Program-made: the position numbers and the translations under genes
In this document: piece after piece, positions 40,893-52,200 of the stretch
Layout of the letters: each line of letters begins with the position of its first letter
Numbering within the stretch: the first letter of the stretch is position 1
Source of the DNA: an uncultured Clostridia bacterium
Lineage (GTDB): Bacteria > Bacillota > Clostridia > Christensenellales > UBA1242
Reading direction: 5' to 3'
Length of the DNA stretch: 64,000 nucleotides
Assembly (NCBI GenBank): GCA_947382485.1
Contig: CANCYS010000005.1
Coordinates: forward strand, 1 to 64,000
The notes under the pieces: generated by a model
Seen by the model: the letters and a program-made list of their open reading frames with translations, nothing else
Database searches by the model: none
What the model was told of the DNA's origin: nothing

Positions 40893-41876
40893 ATGGTAAA
40901 TTTATTCAAAAGAAAGAAAAATAACATTAATTTTGAAGAACTTGATAAGAAAAATATTATGCTAGGGATACTTGAAATTATTGTTACTAAAAAATGTAAT
41001 CTTGCATGTGCACATTGCATGCGTGGAGATGCGCAAAATCAAGACATAACAAAAGAAACTTATGACGCTATTTTTGATAAGATTCAATTTATTGAAAATT
41101 TGAATCTTGGTGGTGGCGAAATTTCCCTATCTCCAAAAGTTATCACAGACCTTATCGCCTCACTAAAAGAACACAAAACAATTGTTAATAGTTTTGCATT
41201 AACAACAAATGGAACAATCATTAGCCAAGAATTTATTGATGCACTTTTAGAGCTTAAAGAATATGTTTACAAATGTCGTGAAGAAAAAATAACTATATTT
41301 AAATCCCTAGAAAAATCTCAATTTCACATAGTTATAAGCACAGATGACTTTCATCTTAATGAAATGATTAAAAAAGGATATACCCTCGAAAATCTGCTAG
41401 GCAATATTCAAACTTATAGACAAAATTTTGGTGATGATTCTGTTGAATTTAAAGGCTATTGTGATTTTGACCTTATTGATGAAGGAAGAGCAAAAGATTT
41501 ACCTCCAATACAAGGAATTTCAAAATCTCCTCAACACCCACTTACACAAAAATTTAGTTATACAAATCTTACACCTAAAACAAACTATATTGATGGATTT
41601 TTATCAATTTCAACTGATGGAGAGGTTTTACCTGGTTGCAATTATTCATTTGAAAATGAAAAAATCTTTACTGCTGGAAACATAAAAGAGAAAAAACTAA
41701 GCGAAATTTTCAGCCATTTAGATTTGATTCCTGTTGAAATTAAAGACCTTAATAAGTTTAGACACAAAATGGTGAAAGCCTCATCTGTCGATGAAAAATC
41801 ATATAAAAGATATTTTAAAGCAAATGGAAATAAAAAAGAAAGGTATCTTTGGATGCATTCTCAACCAGAAAAATAA
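40893..41876 (+). CDS. radical SAM protein
   Basis: A 327-residue radical S-adenosylmethionine enzyme. The cluster-binding CxxxCxxC is CNLACAHC at 35-42, followed by the GGE motif (NLGGGEISL). The C-terminal part has TDGEVLPGCNYSFE and AGNIKEKKLSEIF, reminiscent of the start of a SPASM region, but too few Cys for a full auxiliary-cluster domain. The substrate is unknown; relatives modify peptides or proteins. No precursor peptide gene was found beside it. Divergence from the M19 dipeptidase suggests co-regulation. The mRNA is probably leaderless. Confidence 0.87.
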   Translation: MVNLFKRKKNNINFEELDKKNIMLGILEIIVTKKCNLACAHCMRGDAQNQDITKETYDAIFDKIQFIENLNLGGGEISLSPKVITDLIASLKEHKTIVNSFALTTNGTIISQEFIDALLELKEYVYKCREEKITIFKSLEKSQFHIVISTDDFHLNEMIKKGYTLENLLGNIQTYRQNFGDDSVEFKGYCDFDLIDEGRAKDLPPIQGISKSPQHPLTQKFSYTNLTPKTNYIDGFLSISTDGEVLPGCNYSFENEKIFTAGNIKEKKLSEIFSHLDLIPVEIKDLNKFRHKMVKASSVDEKSYKRYFKANGNKKERYLWMHSQPEK

Positions 41877-41903
41877 AAAACTAGGGTTAACCCTAGTTTT
41901 TAT
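41876..41903. terminator. bidirectional terminator between the radical SAM gene and rny
   Basis: The perfect palindrome aaaaactaggg-ttaa-ccctagttttt is flanked by A- and T-runs and separates two convergent genes. Confidence 0.93.
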
Positions 41904-41918
41904 TTTGAATTTCATTCA

Positions 41919-43481
41919 TTATGAAGCAATATCTGTTGCTCTTGTTTCTCTTATGATATTAACTTTAATCTGACCTGGGTATTCAAGCTCAGATTCAATC
42001 TTTCTAGCAATTTCTTTCGCTAAGATTACCATTGATGCATCATCAACCTCTTCTGGTTTAACAGCAATTCTGATTTCACGACCAGCTTGAATTGCAAATG
42101 AAGTTTCAACGCCCTTAAAGCTATTGGCAATTTCTTCAAGTTTTTCAAGACGTTTAACATATGCATCAAGAGATTCTCTTCTTGCACCTGGTCTTGCACT
42201 TGAAATTGCATCAGCAACTTGAACTAAAATAGCTTCAATTGACTTAAATTCAACACCACCATGATGTGCTTCGATACAATGAATTATTTCTGGACTTTCT
42301 TTATATTTTTTAGCAATGTCAACACCAATTGAAACATGAGTTCCTTCCATTTCAAAATCAAGTGCTTTACCAATATCATGCAAAAGTCCACCACGTTTTG
42401 CGATTGCAACATTTGCACCAAGTTCACCAGCAAGTAATCCTGCAAGATATGATGTTTCCAAACTATGTTTTAAAACATTTTGACCATAACTGGTTCTATA
42501 TTTGAGTCTACCAAGAATTTTGATAAGTTCTGGATGAAGATTATAGATTCCTGCTTCAAAAGTAGCATTTTCACCTGCTTCTTTGATGGTTTTTTCCATA
42601 TCTTTTTTAACTTTATCAACAATATCTTCAATTCTTGCAGGATGAATTCTTCCATCAGTGATGAGTTTTTCAAGAGTGAGTCTTGCAACTTCTCTTCTGA
42701 TTGGGTCAAATGATGAAAGTGTGACAGCATCTGGTGTGTCATCAACAATAAGGTCTACACCAGTTGCATTTTCAATTGCTCTAATGTTTCTGCCTTCACG
42801 ACCAATGATTCTTCCTTTCATTTCATCGGTTGGAAGTGAAACTGTGGTTACAGTGACATCTGCGGTTTGGTCAGTTGCACATTTTTGAATTGCAAGTGTA
42901 ACAATGTCTCTTGCCTTCTTTTCGCCCTCTTCACGAGCTTCTGCTTCAATGTCGCGTACAATATTTCCTGCATCTTTTCTTGCATCATCAATAATTGAGT
43001 CAACAACTTGTTTTTTTGCTTCTTCACGAGAAAGACCCGCAACTTTTTCAAGTTCTTTTGCAATATTTTCTTTTTCTTTTAAAATTTCTTGCTTTGCATC
43101 TTCAAGTTCATGTTTTTTGTTTTCAAGTTCTTGTTTTGCATCTTCGATTGATTGCAATTTTTTATCTAGCATATCATTTTTTCTGTCAATACCTTCTTCT
43201 TTTTCAAGAATTCGGTTTTCCATTCTTTGAATTTCATTTCTTCTTTCTTTATATTCGTTTTCTGATTCAGTTTTGATTTTCAAAACTTCTTCCTTGGCCT
43301 CTAAAATGGCTTCTTTTTTGATTGTAGATGCTTTTTCCTCAGCATCTTTAATTGTTTTTTCTGCAACATTTTTTGCGTTGCCTAATTTTTTTTCAAGCAT
43401 CTTACTTGCTACAAAGTAAGATACGACACCACCTATTGCCAAGGAAACGATAGCGACTATTATATAATATAATGCCTCCAT
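41919..43481 (-). CDS. rny: ribonuclease Y
   Basis: Membrane-bound endoribonuclease that starts mRNA decay in Firmicutes, 520 residues. Order: N-terminal membrane helix (about 4-24), a long coiled coil (about 25-200), a KH domain with [15 protein letters not shown] near 215-230, and an HD domain with [10 protein letters not shown] and [10 protein letters not shown] around 340-370. The start at 43481 follows GGGGGAA; codons upstream to 43526 have none. It has its own promoter and lies next to recA, as in B. subtilis. Confidence 0.97.
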   Translation of the reverse strand: MEALYYIIVAIVSLAIGGVVSYFVASKMLEKKLGNAKNVAEKTIKDAEEKASTIKKEAILEAKEEVLKIKTESENEYKERRNEIQRMENRILEKEEGIDRKNDMLDKKLQSIEDAKQELENKKHELEDAKQEILKEKENIAKELEKVAGLSREEAKKQVVDSIIDDARKDAGNIVRDIEAEAREEGEKKARDIVTLAIQKCATDQTADVTVTTVSLPTDEMKGRIIGREGRNIRAIENATGVDLIVDDTPDAVTLSSFDPIRREVARLTLEKLITDGRIHPARIEDIVDKVKKDMEKTIKEAGENATFEAGIYNLHPELIKILGRLKYRTSYGQNVLKHSLETSYLAGLLAGELGANVAIAKRGGLLHDIGKALDFEMEGTHVSIGVDIAKKYKESPEIIHCIEAHHGGVEFKSIEAILVQVADAISSARPGARRESLDAYVKRLEKLEEIANSFKGVETSFAIQAGREIRIAVKPEEVDDASMVILAKEIARKIESELEYPGQIKVNIIRETRATDIAS

Positions 43482-43557
43482 TTTGTTCCCCCAAATTTTA
43501 AATATGTGCGACTTGAACAAAATCATACCCTAATTGTCCAAATACTCACAAATAAAG

Positions 43558-43585
43558 TTTATCACAGAAAAAAATATTAAGTCAA
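43558..43585 (-). promoter_or_regulatory. promoter of rny
   Basis: TTGACT (43585-43580) and GATAAA (43563-43558) on the minus strand with a 16-bp spacer and TG upstream of the -10. The leader is about 75 nt. Confidence 0.65.
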
Positions 43586-43613
43586 GCATTATGAAACGCA
43601 GTTAAAAATAAAT

Positions 43614-43641
43614 AAAAAAAGCATAACAATTGTTATGCTAA
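43614..43641 (-). terminator. terminator after recA
   Basis: The stem agcataac/gttatgct followed on the minus strand by seven T residues; it ends the long operon that starts with the M16 gene. Confidence 0.9.
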
Positions 43642-43658
43642 TTTTTGTTTTTTATAAA

Positions 43659-44687
43659 TTATTCGGCTGGTTTTGTTTCTGGATTTTCAGAAGTTGGCTC
43701 ATCTTTTGGAACAAGCAAATCTCTAATTTTTACAGTAACTTCCTCAGCAAATGCAGGATTTTCAACAAGATATCTTCTTACGTTGTCTCTGCCATTACCA
43801 ATTTTTTCGCCATTATAACTATACCAAGCACCGCTCTTTTGAATGATGTCATGTTCAACAGCAAGATCTAAAATGCAAGATTCTTGCGAAATTCCCATAC
43901 CAAAAATGATATCAAATTCAGCAACTTTGAATGGAGGTGCAACTTTGTTTTTAACAACCTTAACTTTTGTTCTTGCACCGATTGCAGTGTCGCCATCTTT
44001 GATGATTTCACCTTTTCTAACATCAAGACGAACACTTGAATAGAATTTAAGTGCTTTTCCACCAGGAGTGGTTTCTGGGTTTCCAAACATAACCCCAACT
44101 TTTTCACGAAGTTGGTTAATGAAAACTATACAAGTTTTTGTTTTATTTGTGATTGCTGCAAGTTTTCTGAGTGCTTGGCTCATGAGTCTTGCTTGAAGAC
44201 CAACATGGCTATCACCCATTTCACCATCAATTTCAGCTTTTGGTGTGAGTGCGGCAACAGAGTCAATTACAATAATGTCAATTGAACCAGACCTTACTAA
44301 ACTTTCTGCAATTTCCAAACCTTGTTCACCATTGTCAGGTTGAGAAACATATAAATTTTTGATGTCAACACCAAGTCTTGCTGCATAGTTTGGATCTAAG
44401 GCATGTTCAGCATCAATAAAAGCTGCTGTTCCACCAAGTTTTTGAGCTTGTGCCACTATGTGCAAAGAAACTGTTGTTTTACCAGAAGATTCTGGTCCAT
44501 AAATTTCTACAATTCTTCCACGAGGAATTCCACCCACGCCAAGTGCAAAGTCAAGAGTTAAACAGCCTGTTGGAATGACTTCAACATTTTCTGTTTCAAT
44601 ATCTCCAAGACGCATGATGCTACCTTTTCCGAATTCTTTTTCAATTTGAGCAATAGCCTGCTCTAAGTTTTTTTGCTTATCAATCAT
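43659..44687 (-). CDS. recA: recombinase RecA
   Basis: Strand-exchange protein and LexA co-protease, 342 residues. Walker A GPESSGKT at 64-71, Walker [13 protein letters not shown] near 140, loop-2 region around [22 protein letters not shown]. The C-terminus is short and acidic. It lies 35 bp after pgsA in the same operon, and no LexA-type box is obvious directly before it. Its transcription may depend largely on the upstream operon promoter. Confidence 0.98.
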   Translation of the reverse strand: MIDKQKNLEQAIAQIEKEFGKGSIMRLGDIETENVEVIPTGCLTLDFALGVGGIPRGRIVEIYGPESSGKTTVSLHIVAQAQKLGGTAAFIDAEHALDPNYAARLGVDIKNLYVSQPDNGEQGLEIAESLVRSGSIDIIVIDSVAALTPKAEIDGEMGDSHVGLQARLMSQALRKLAAITNKTKTCIVFINQLREKVGVMFGNPETTPGGKALKFYSSVRLDVRKGEIIKDGDTAIGARTKVKVVKNKVAPPFKVAEFDIIFGMGISQESCILDLAVEHDIIQKSGAWYSYNGEKIGNGRDNVRRYLVENPAFAEEVTVKIRDLLVPKDEPTSENPETKPAE

Positions 44688-44722
44688 AATTTACCTCATT
44701 TATTTTTTCACTTGTCTTAAAA

Positions 44723-45403
44723 TTACTTTTTTATCTTTTTAGTTTCTGCTGACTTTTTAGACTTTTCTTCTTTTTTAGGTTCTTCTGTGATTTCTTCTTG
44801 TTTTTCTTCTTCAATCACATTTGAACCCTTGATTGTTTTGACTGCGTTAACTGAATAATTTATACAAGATATTACACTAAGTATAACACCAACAATCATG
44901 ATTGCAATACCTAAAACTCGGACATAATTCACAAAATTTGTGTTTAATGTTGCTCTTAAACCAATGTAAAGCATTAAAATCATGCTTGCAATATCAAGGA
45001 AAAATGATTTTACTTTTCCATAAATATCTGCTGGAATTACATAATTTTTATTTGCGGCAACCATTCTGATTCCGCTGATTAAAATATCTCTTAAAACTAC
45101 AATCAAAAGCATTAAAACTGCAAGCCAACCACGTGTTACACCTGAAAAAAGAACCAAAATCATTGCAGTAGTTGTTATAAACTTATCTGCAATTTGATCC
45201 ATAAATTTTCCAAAGTCTGTGATTAATTTATATTTTCTTGCAATATAACCATCAAGCATATCAGTGAAGCACCCAAAAACATAGATGCCAAGAGCCACAA
45301 ACACGCCAATGCCTTTTGGAATTGGGAGCAAAAACAGCAAAATTATGATTGGTGTGCATGCAATCCTTATCATTGTTAAAATATTTGGAACATTTTTATT
45401 CAT
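44723..45403 (-). CDS. pgsA: CDP-diacylglycerol-glycerol-3-phosphate phosphatidyltransferase
   Basis: Membrane enzyme of phosphatidylglycerol synthesis, 226 residues. The CDP-alcohol phosphotransferase signature DxxDGxxAR...GxxxDxxxD is seen in FTDMLDGYIARKYKLITDFG plus MDQIADK. Several membrane helices follow, and the C-terminal 35 residues form a charged Glu/Lys tail not usual in the family. The start at 45403 is supported by aaggaga; it overlaps the rimO stop by 8 bp. Confidence 0.94.
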   Translation of the reverse strand: MNKNVPNILTMIRIACTPIIILLFLLPIPKGIGVFVALGIYVFGCFTDMLDGYIARKYKLITDFGKFMDQIADKFITTTAMILVLFSGVTRGWLAVLMLLIVVLRDILISGIRMVAANKNYVIPADIYGKVKSFFLDIASMILMLYIGLRATLNTNFVNYVRVLGIAIMIVGVILSVISCINYSVNAVKTIKGSNVIEEEKQEEITEEPKKEEKSKKSAETKKIKK

Positions 45404-46814
45404 ATACAATTTCTCCTTGTAAGTCATAACCTCTTACTTTTTTAATCTTTACCTTATAGAACTTACCAATTTCAATAGGAACTTTTGACTTGAAAAATAT
45501 CAAAGAATCTGCTTCTGGTGTTTGATATTGACATCTTCCAAAGAACATTTGTTTTTCATAGTCAATGCCTTCATAAATAACATCAAGTGTTTTTCCAACA
45601 AACTTTTTATTTATTTCAGCAACAACCTTTTGTTGAACTTTAACAATTTTGAGAAGCCTTTTCTTTTTTATTTCTTCACTAATTTGGTCTTTAAAATCTC
45701 CTGCAACAGTTCCTTCTTCACGAGAATAAGTGAAAAATCCAACGTGCATAAGTTTTGACTCTTCTACAAACTTACACAATTCTTCAAATTGTTCATCTGT
45801 TTCTCCTGGGAAACCAATCATCATTGTTGTTCTTATTGCAACATAAACTGGTAACTTTTTAATTCTGCCAACAAGATTTAAAATGTCTTTTTGATTAACA
45901 TGCCTATTCATTCGTTTAAGTATATTATTTGAAATGTGTTGAAGCGGAATGTCAATGTATTTACAAACCTTTGGGTTGTTTACAATTTCATTTAAAAGTT
46001 CATCATCAATCATTTCTGGATAACAATATAAAAGTCTTATCCATTTCAAATTTTTGATTGCAGATATTTTTCTGATAAGTTTAACAAGCCTTGATTTACC
46101 TGATTTGTCGTAGCCATATCTTGTTGTGTCTTGTGCAACAATAATGATTTCTGATGCACCATTTCTAACCAAACTGCTAGCCTCTTCCAAAATGTCATCA
46201 AGATCTCTTGACCTAAATCTTCCACGAATGTATGGAATTGTACAAAATGTGCAAAAGTTATCACAACCATCAGCAATCTTTAAATAAGCATAATGTGATG
46301 GCGTTGTAACCATTCTATCACGCACATTTGGAAGTGTGTTTGTTCCACCAACTTTAACTATTTTTTTATCTTTTTCAAAAGATGTATTTATTATTTTTAA
46401 TATGTCTGGATATTGGTCAATTCCAAGAAAGATATCAACTTCTGGAAATTCTTCACGCATTTCACCAGACCATTTTTGAGGCATACAACCAGTGACAATG
46501 AGTCTTTGACACCTTTTGTTTGGGTCTTTTCTATATTCACTCATTTCATTTATTGCGTCCATTGACTCATCTCTTGCACTTTTGATAAAACCACAAGTGT
46601 TGATGATGATGATATCGGCATTTGCTGCATCTGATGTGAAATTATAACCAGCGGCACGAAGATATGTGAGCATAATTTCTGTGTCAACTCTGTTTTTATC
46701 ACAACCGAGAGAAATTACACCAACAAGCATATTCTTTCGCTTTTTCTTCATAACTTTTAATACATCTGTATCAATGGTTTCAACATTGCTACTTATACCT
46801 TTGCTATTTAACAT
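45396..46814 (-). CDS. rimO: ribosomal protein S12 methylthiotransferase
   Basis: Radical SAM enzyme that methylthiolates an aspartate of S12, 472 residues. The UPF0004 domain begins with SLGCDKNRVDTEIM, the radical SAM cluster motif is CDNFCTFCTIPYIRG, and a TRAM domain closes the protein. A 21-residue N-terminal extension compared with most relatives is supported by an aaaggtg site before the ATG at 46814. It sits between the FtsK-like gene and pgsA in a tight operon. Confidence 0.95.
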   Translation of the reverse strand: MLNSKGISSNVETIDTDVLKVMKKKRKNMLVGVISLGCDKNRVDTEIMLTYLRAAGYNFTSDAANADIIIINTCGFIKSARDESMDAINEMSEYRKDPNKRCQRLIVTGCMPQKWSGEMREEFPEVDIFLGIDQYPDILKIINTSFEKDKKIVKVGGTNTLPNVRDRMVTTPSHYAYLKIADGCDNFCTFCTIPYIRGRFRSRDLDDILEEASSLVRNGASEIIIVAQDTTRYGYDKSGKSRLVKLIRKISAIKNLKWIRLLYCYPEMIDDELLNEIVNNPKVCKYIDIPLQHISNNILKRMNRHVNQKDILNLVGRIKKLPVYVAIRTTMMIGFPGETDEQFEELCKFVEESKLMHVGFFTYSREEGTVAGDFKDQISEEIKKKRLLKIVKVQQKVVAEINKKFVGKTLDVIYEGIDYEKQMFFGRCQYQTPEADSLIFFKSKVPIEIGKFYKVKIKKVRGYDLQGEIVYE

Positions 46815-46823
46815 TTTTCACCT

Positions 46824-49229
46824 TTAATTTTCTATATTTTGAATGATTAATTTAAGTTCTTTTTCAGTTAAATTTGGAACTTTCAAATGCACTGGATTTG
46901 CATCAATTTTTGAATATAAAATGTCGTTTACATCTGCAAGCATTTCTGCACCAGCAGTTCCAACAGAATATATTGAATCTTCTTCAATATCGGTTTTAAA
47001 TGAAATTCTTGAAGACAAATTATAATTTAATCCATCATTCAAATCATTATCATAAGTTTCCAAAATCACATAAATGCCCGCAAGTCTACCAAATTTTAAC
47101 AAACTTTGTATCAATGAATTTATTCTATATGAATTGTCCAAAGTTGACATACGAGAATAATTTAAAACAAATGTAATAACATATGGAAGTTTTGAAAATT
47201 GTTCTCTTTCAGCAATGTCATTATAATTTTCAATGCTACTTGCATTTAAACTTGCAATGATTTTATATCTTGATTCAAGTTCTTGATTGAGACTGATTAA
47301 TGTATCTAAAATTTTATTATTGTCTTTTGCAATTTCATTAAGCAGATATGAACTATCTTTATAAATATCATATTTGCTATTGTCATTTGAATCACAAATT
47401 ACCATTTTAAATTCATCTGGATTATTTTTAAGCATCAAACTTAATATTATTGTGTTTATCAATGTGAATGAATTTTCATTTTCACCATAATTGAAGATTG
47501 CCATGTTGTAGCCTCTTTCAAGGTCTGCAAAAACTTGCATATCATCTTCATTTTTACCAAGCAAAAACTCTAACTTATCACTATCTTTAAACTGACTATT
47601 TGAAATTGCATTAATAAAGCCATAATCTTTTATTTCTATATATGGGCTTTCTTTTTTGTTTGATTCAACAGGTTTATAATGATATTCTTCATCAGCATAA
47701 TCCTCGTCAAATTCAGCATTTTCATCAATTTCTTCTTCTTGATTTTGAACTATTTCATTTTCATTTTCAACATCAGTTTCTTGTTCTAAATTAGATTCAT
47801 CTTGACTTTCAACTGATTCATTATTTTCTTCATCATTATTTGAAATTTCATTTGTGACTTCATTTAAATTTTTAAGTTTGCTAAAATCACTTAAAATTTC
47901 AGTTATATTTTCTTCACTTTCTTCGCTGACATTGTCAGATTGAGCAGAAGTTTCTTCAACAACAGAATTTTCTGTTTCTTGAACTGGTTGAGTTTCTGTT
48001 TCTTCATTATTAACCAACTGGCTTTCTAATTCTTCATTATTTTCAGAAACATCTTCTGTTTTTTGTTCTTCATTGTTTAGATTTAAAATTTCGCTGATTG
48101 CACCATTATCTTCTAATTCAAAATTTTCAGATTTTGGTTCTTCTTCAATTTTATTTTCAACAGCGGATTCTTCTTGAACATCAGCACTATTTGATTGTTC
48201 TGATTGTTCATAGTCAGAATCATCACTATATAAAATATTTTTGATTAAATCAATGCTGTTATCTTCATGCTCTGGTTCTTCAAAAACCTGTTCTTGAACC
48301 TCGTCCATACTTGGGTCATAATGAACTTCAAATGCTGAAAAATTATCATACACATTAAAGTCTTTATTTTGAGTTGCATTCTCATCAACATTTGGAAGAT
48401 TAACACTTAATCCATTGTCCGAATTTTCATCATTCACTTCGAATTGACTTAAATTCACCATGTTTTCAGGCTTTTGATTTTCGGTTGTTTCGTTTGAAAC
48501 TTCCAAATTGTCACTTGTTTCATTTAAAGTACTTTCTGATTCATTTTTTGTTTGTTTTAAAGCATTTTCTGCCTCAATTTCGGCTTCAACACTTTCATAT
48601 TGCTCAGTAGATTTAACTTGATTTGCATTTTTTATTGAATATATATCATCGTCTGCATTAGGGTCTTCATCATAAAATGTGGATTCTTTTTTCATTGGTT
48701 CATCAGAAAAATCAGCATCTTCATCTTCAAGTTCTTCATATGAATCGCCAAGAAGCATTTTTAAAAGTTCTTGCCCGTCTAATTTATCAATCATATCGCT
48801 ATCTGATGAATTTGAAGATTCTAAGTTTGCTGTTACATCACTTACATTTTCAGTTAATGTGTCGGCACTGCTTGAAACTTGGTAATTATCTTCTTCAATA
48901 TTCTCTGCAAGTTCTTCAATTTGTGGTTCATTTTCAGCAGTTATGGCTTGACTTGAACTATCTTGCAAAGCATCTGCAATCACTTCATCATCTTTTTCTT
49001 CTTCATAAGAATTGTTACTTTCTGATGATGAATTTTCTAGATTATCATAAAGTTCTTCAATTTTTTCGTCTGAATCTTCATTAGAAACGACATCTGAACT
49101 TTCAGATGTTCTATTAGGATTATAGTTGCTATACATGTTAGGGTCAGTTTCAATTCCACGCTCAATATTGAGCTCTTCTCTTGCCCTTCTTAATTCTTCT
49201 AAATCAACAGAACCTACATTTTTATCCAA
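46824..49229 (-). CDS. FtsK-like pseudo-ATPase with long acidic N-terminal region
   Basis: An 801-residue protein. Residues 1-540 are acidic, Glu/Asn/Ser-rich and probably disordered. Residues about 545-801 follow the FtsK motor domain of the upstream gene strand by strand: YNMAIFNYGENENSFTLINTIILSLMLKNNPDEFKMVICD parallels the segment MVHLLIAG-Walker A-NIVLSLIYKSSPDDLRLIMID of FtsK, and QFSKLPYVITFVLNYSRM parallels QFERFPYIVIIVDELAEI. Walker A (GSTGSGKS) is replaced by GENENS and Walker B (VDELAE) by LNYSRM. There are no membrane helices and no gamma domain. It cannot be a normal translocase; it could join or regulate the FtsK hexamer. It starts 14 bp after ftsK. Confidence 0.82.
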   Translation of the reverse strand: MDKNVGSVDLEELRRAREELNIERGIETDPNMYSNYNPNRTSESSDVVSNEDSDEKIEELYDNLENSSSESNNSYEEEKDDEVIADALQDSSSQAITAENEPQIEELAENIEEDNYQVSSSADTLTENVSDVTANLESSNSSDSDMIDKLDGQELLKMLLGDSYEELEDEDADFSDEPMKKESTFYDEDPNADDDIYSIKNANQVKSTEQYESVEAEIEAENALKQTKNESESTLNETSDNLEVSNETTENQKPENMVNLSQFEVNDENSDNGLSVNLPNVDENATQNKDFNVYDNFSAFEVHYDPSMDEVQEQVFEEPEHEDNSIDLIKNILYSDDSDYEQSEQSNSADVQEESAVENKIEEEPKSENFELEDNGAISEILNLNNEEQKTEDVSENNEELESQLVNNEETETQPVQETENSVVEETSAQSDNVSEESEENITEILSDFSKLKNLNEVTNEISNNDEENNESVESQDESNLEQETDVENENEIVQNQEEEIDENAEFDEDYADEEYHYKPVESNKKESPYIEIKDYGFINAISNSQFKDSDKLEFLLGKNEDDMQVFADLERGYNMAIFNYGENENSFTLINTIILSLMLKNNPDEFKMVICDSNDNSKYDIYKDSSYLLNEIAKDNNKILDTLISLNQELESRYKIIASLNASSIENYNDIAEREQFSKLPYVITFVLNYSRMSTLDNSYRINSLIQSLLKFGRLAGIYVILETYDNDLNDGLNYNLSSRISFKTDIEEDSIYSVGTAGAEMLADVNDILYSKIDANPVHLKVPNLTEKELKLIIQNIEN

Positions 49230-49243
49230 TTTTGTTACCTCAT

Positions 49244-52200
49244 TTAATCATTTATACTATCGTAATCTTCGCCAAAATCTTGTCTGAATTGGTCTGGTGT
49301 TATAAGCACCTTTCTCACCTTTGAACCTGTTGCAGGAGCAATATATCCCTTATCTTCCATTTGGTCGACAATTCTTGCGGCTCTTGAATAGCCGATTGAA
49401 AGTCTTCTTTGAAGATAAGAAACTGATGCACCACCATTTTGCATAACAAGTTTCACAGATGTTTTGAAATAACTATCAACATTTTCTCTTGATGGCAATC
49501 CATCTGAGCCAAATGAAACGCCTGCATCATCAGGAGCGGCTTGTTGCTCTGAATTTATGATGTTATTAACCATTTCATCATAATTTGCGTTGTTATATTT
49601 TTTGTCATAATCAATAACTGCTTTAATTTCTTCATCTGACGCATATGCGGCTTGAAGTCTTGGGGTTGCAGATGTTCCTGTTGGAGCAAATATCATATCA
49701 CCTTGACCAAGCAATTTTTCTGCACCAACTGCATTTAAAATTGTTTTTGAGTCAATGCCTGACTGCAAACTGAAAGCAATTCTTGAAGGCACATTGTTTT
49801 TAATTACACCAGAAATGATGTCAACTGATGGTCTTTGTGTTGCAAGAATCATATGCATTCCGCAAGCACGAGCAAGTTGAGTTAATCTTTGAATGCAAGC
49901 CTCAACTTCTTTTTTATTGACCTGCATAATTTCTGCAAGTTCGTCAACAATGATGACAATGTATGGGAATCTTTCAAATTGTCCAGCTTTTACAAGTTCA
50001 CTCTTGTTATATGGTTCAATATTGTTATAACCTGATTTAGACATCAAATCATAGCGACGTTCCATTTCTTTAACACACCATTTGAGTGCATTGATTGCCT
50101 TGTCTGAACCCATGACAACTTCTGGTGTTAAAAGATGTGGCAAACCATTATATCTGTTAAATTCAACTTTCTTTGGGTCAATCATGATAAGACGTAAGTC
50201 ATCTGGTGAAGACTTATAAATTAAACTTAGAACAATGTTGTGAATGAACACAGATTTACCAGAACCAGTTGAACCTGCAATAAGCAAGTGAACCATTTTT
50301 GCCAAACTTTTGACAATTATTTCACCTGAAATATCTTTTCCAATAGCAATTGGAAGCGGATCTTTGAAGTTTTGGAACTCATCAGATTCTAAAAGTTCTC
50401 TTTCATAAACTGAACTAAATGTATCATTTTCAAGTTCAATACCAACATAACTGCTACCTGGAATTGGTGCTTTGATAACGATTGTTTTTGCTGCAAGTGC
50501 TGCCGCAATATCATCTTCATACATTGGGATTTTCTTTACTGACACACCAAGAGGAACTGAAAGTTCATATCTTGTAATTTTTGGACCACGAACTATATTT
50601 TTAACTTTTGCAGGAATATTGAATGCAGAAAGCACATTTTCAAGTTGTGCAGATTTTCTGTTTTGTTCTTCTGTGTAATCGCCATTATCTGGTTTTAGAG
50701 GTCTGAGCAAGTTTAGTGGTGGCGGATTATACCTTACGCCTGGAATACCAACATTAAATCCATATGGATTTGTCTTTGTTTCTTTTACAGGAACAGTATA
50801 TTTATTTTCGTTATTAATTGGATTATTTTGAATTACAGGCGATGATGGAACATTTGAAACTCCACCAAATGCAGGTTTTTGTTCAACTTGTGGTTTTGTA
50901 TTTCCAAAGTTTTGAGAAGTGCCAAAACCTGAATTTTTTCTTTCAAATTCTTTATCAATGCCCAAATTATCAGGCTTTGCAGGTTCAAAACTTGGGGTGC
51001 TTAGTGTTACAAAATCTGTTTTTGGAACTGATGGTTCTTTATTAAATGAACCAAAATCATTATTTGCTTTAACAGGCTCTTGTTTTTCATCATCATCAAA
51101 ACTAAATCCAAAACTACTGCTAGATGGACTATCTAAAACATCACTTTTAACATCATTTTCAATATCATCTTCACTTGTGCTTAAAATTTTAGAAATTTCA
51201 TCATTTATTGAAGAGTTATCAAATGTTCCATTAAATTCTGTTTCGTCTGAAAAATCTGATGTTTCTTCATCATTTCCAAAGTTTGATGAGAAATCACTTA
51301 AATTTGAACTAAAATTATTAACTTCATTATCTACATTTACTGGTTCAGTATCAAAAGTGTTAACTTGTGAAGAGTATGGTGTTTCATTATACGGATTTTG
51401 TGAACTTACAAATTCATTTGAATAATTAGTTTCTGTATTTTCCGAACTTTCAGTTGATGACATACCACCAAAAGTCGCATTCATAAATTGTCTGCGATAT
51501 TCATTTACATCTGAGGTATAAACATCTGGATATGTTTCAGCAGAATAAAAATTACTACTAAATGTGTTTTGAGTTTGTGGCTCTTCATTTGTTTGAGTGT
51601 CTGGCTGTTTGAAATAGCTATCACTACCCGTGTACACATTTGAATAGTTGTTATATGTGTAGTTGTAACCTTCTGTTATATCTCTGTCTGTGATTTCACC
51701 AATAACATCTTCACTGCTATAAATTGGTTTTGGTTCATTTTCATTTATGCTTGTGCCTTCTAAATCTCTGGCATCAACAGAAATTTCATCAACAACATCT
51801 GCCAATTCACCACTATCAAATGAATAATTTGGCATATTTTCGTTAACCAAATCTCTATCACTACGACTAACCTTTTCTCTCATTTTATGAGTTTTAAGTT
51901 TTTTGATGTGTGGTGCTTCATATTTTCCATAAAGTTGATAGTCAATAAAAAGTCCAAAAAGAAGGGTTGTTAAAATAACAAACACAATAATTACACCCAT
52001 TCCACCAAGAAGAAGTGAAATTAAACCACACAAAATTGAACCAACACTTCCAAGAAGTGTGATTTTTGATGTATATGAAATTTCAAGATATGTTTTGAAT
52101 GTTTGACCGCTAACAACTGCATCAAGTGGTTTGAAGGTTGAAATTGCATGAATAACTAATAAAACCGAAACAATTCCAATTGTAAGCAAAACTGCTGGCT

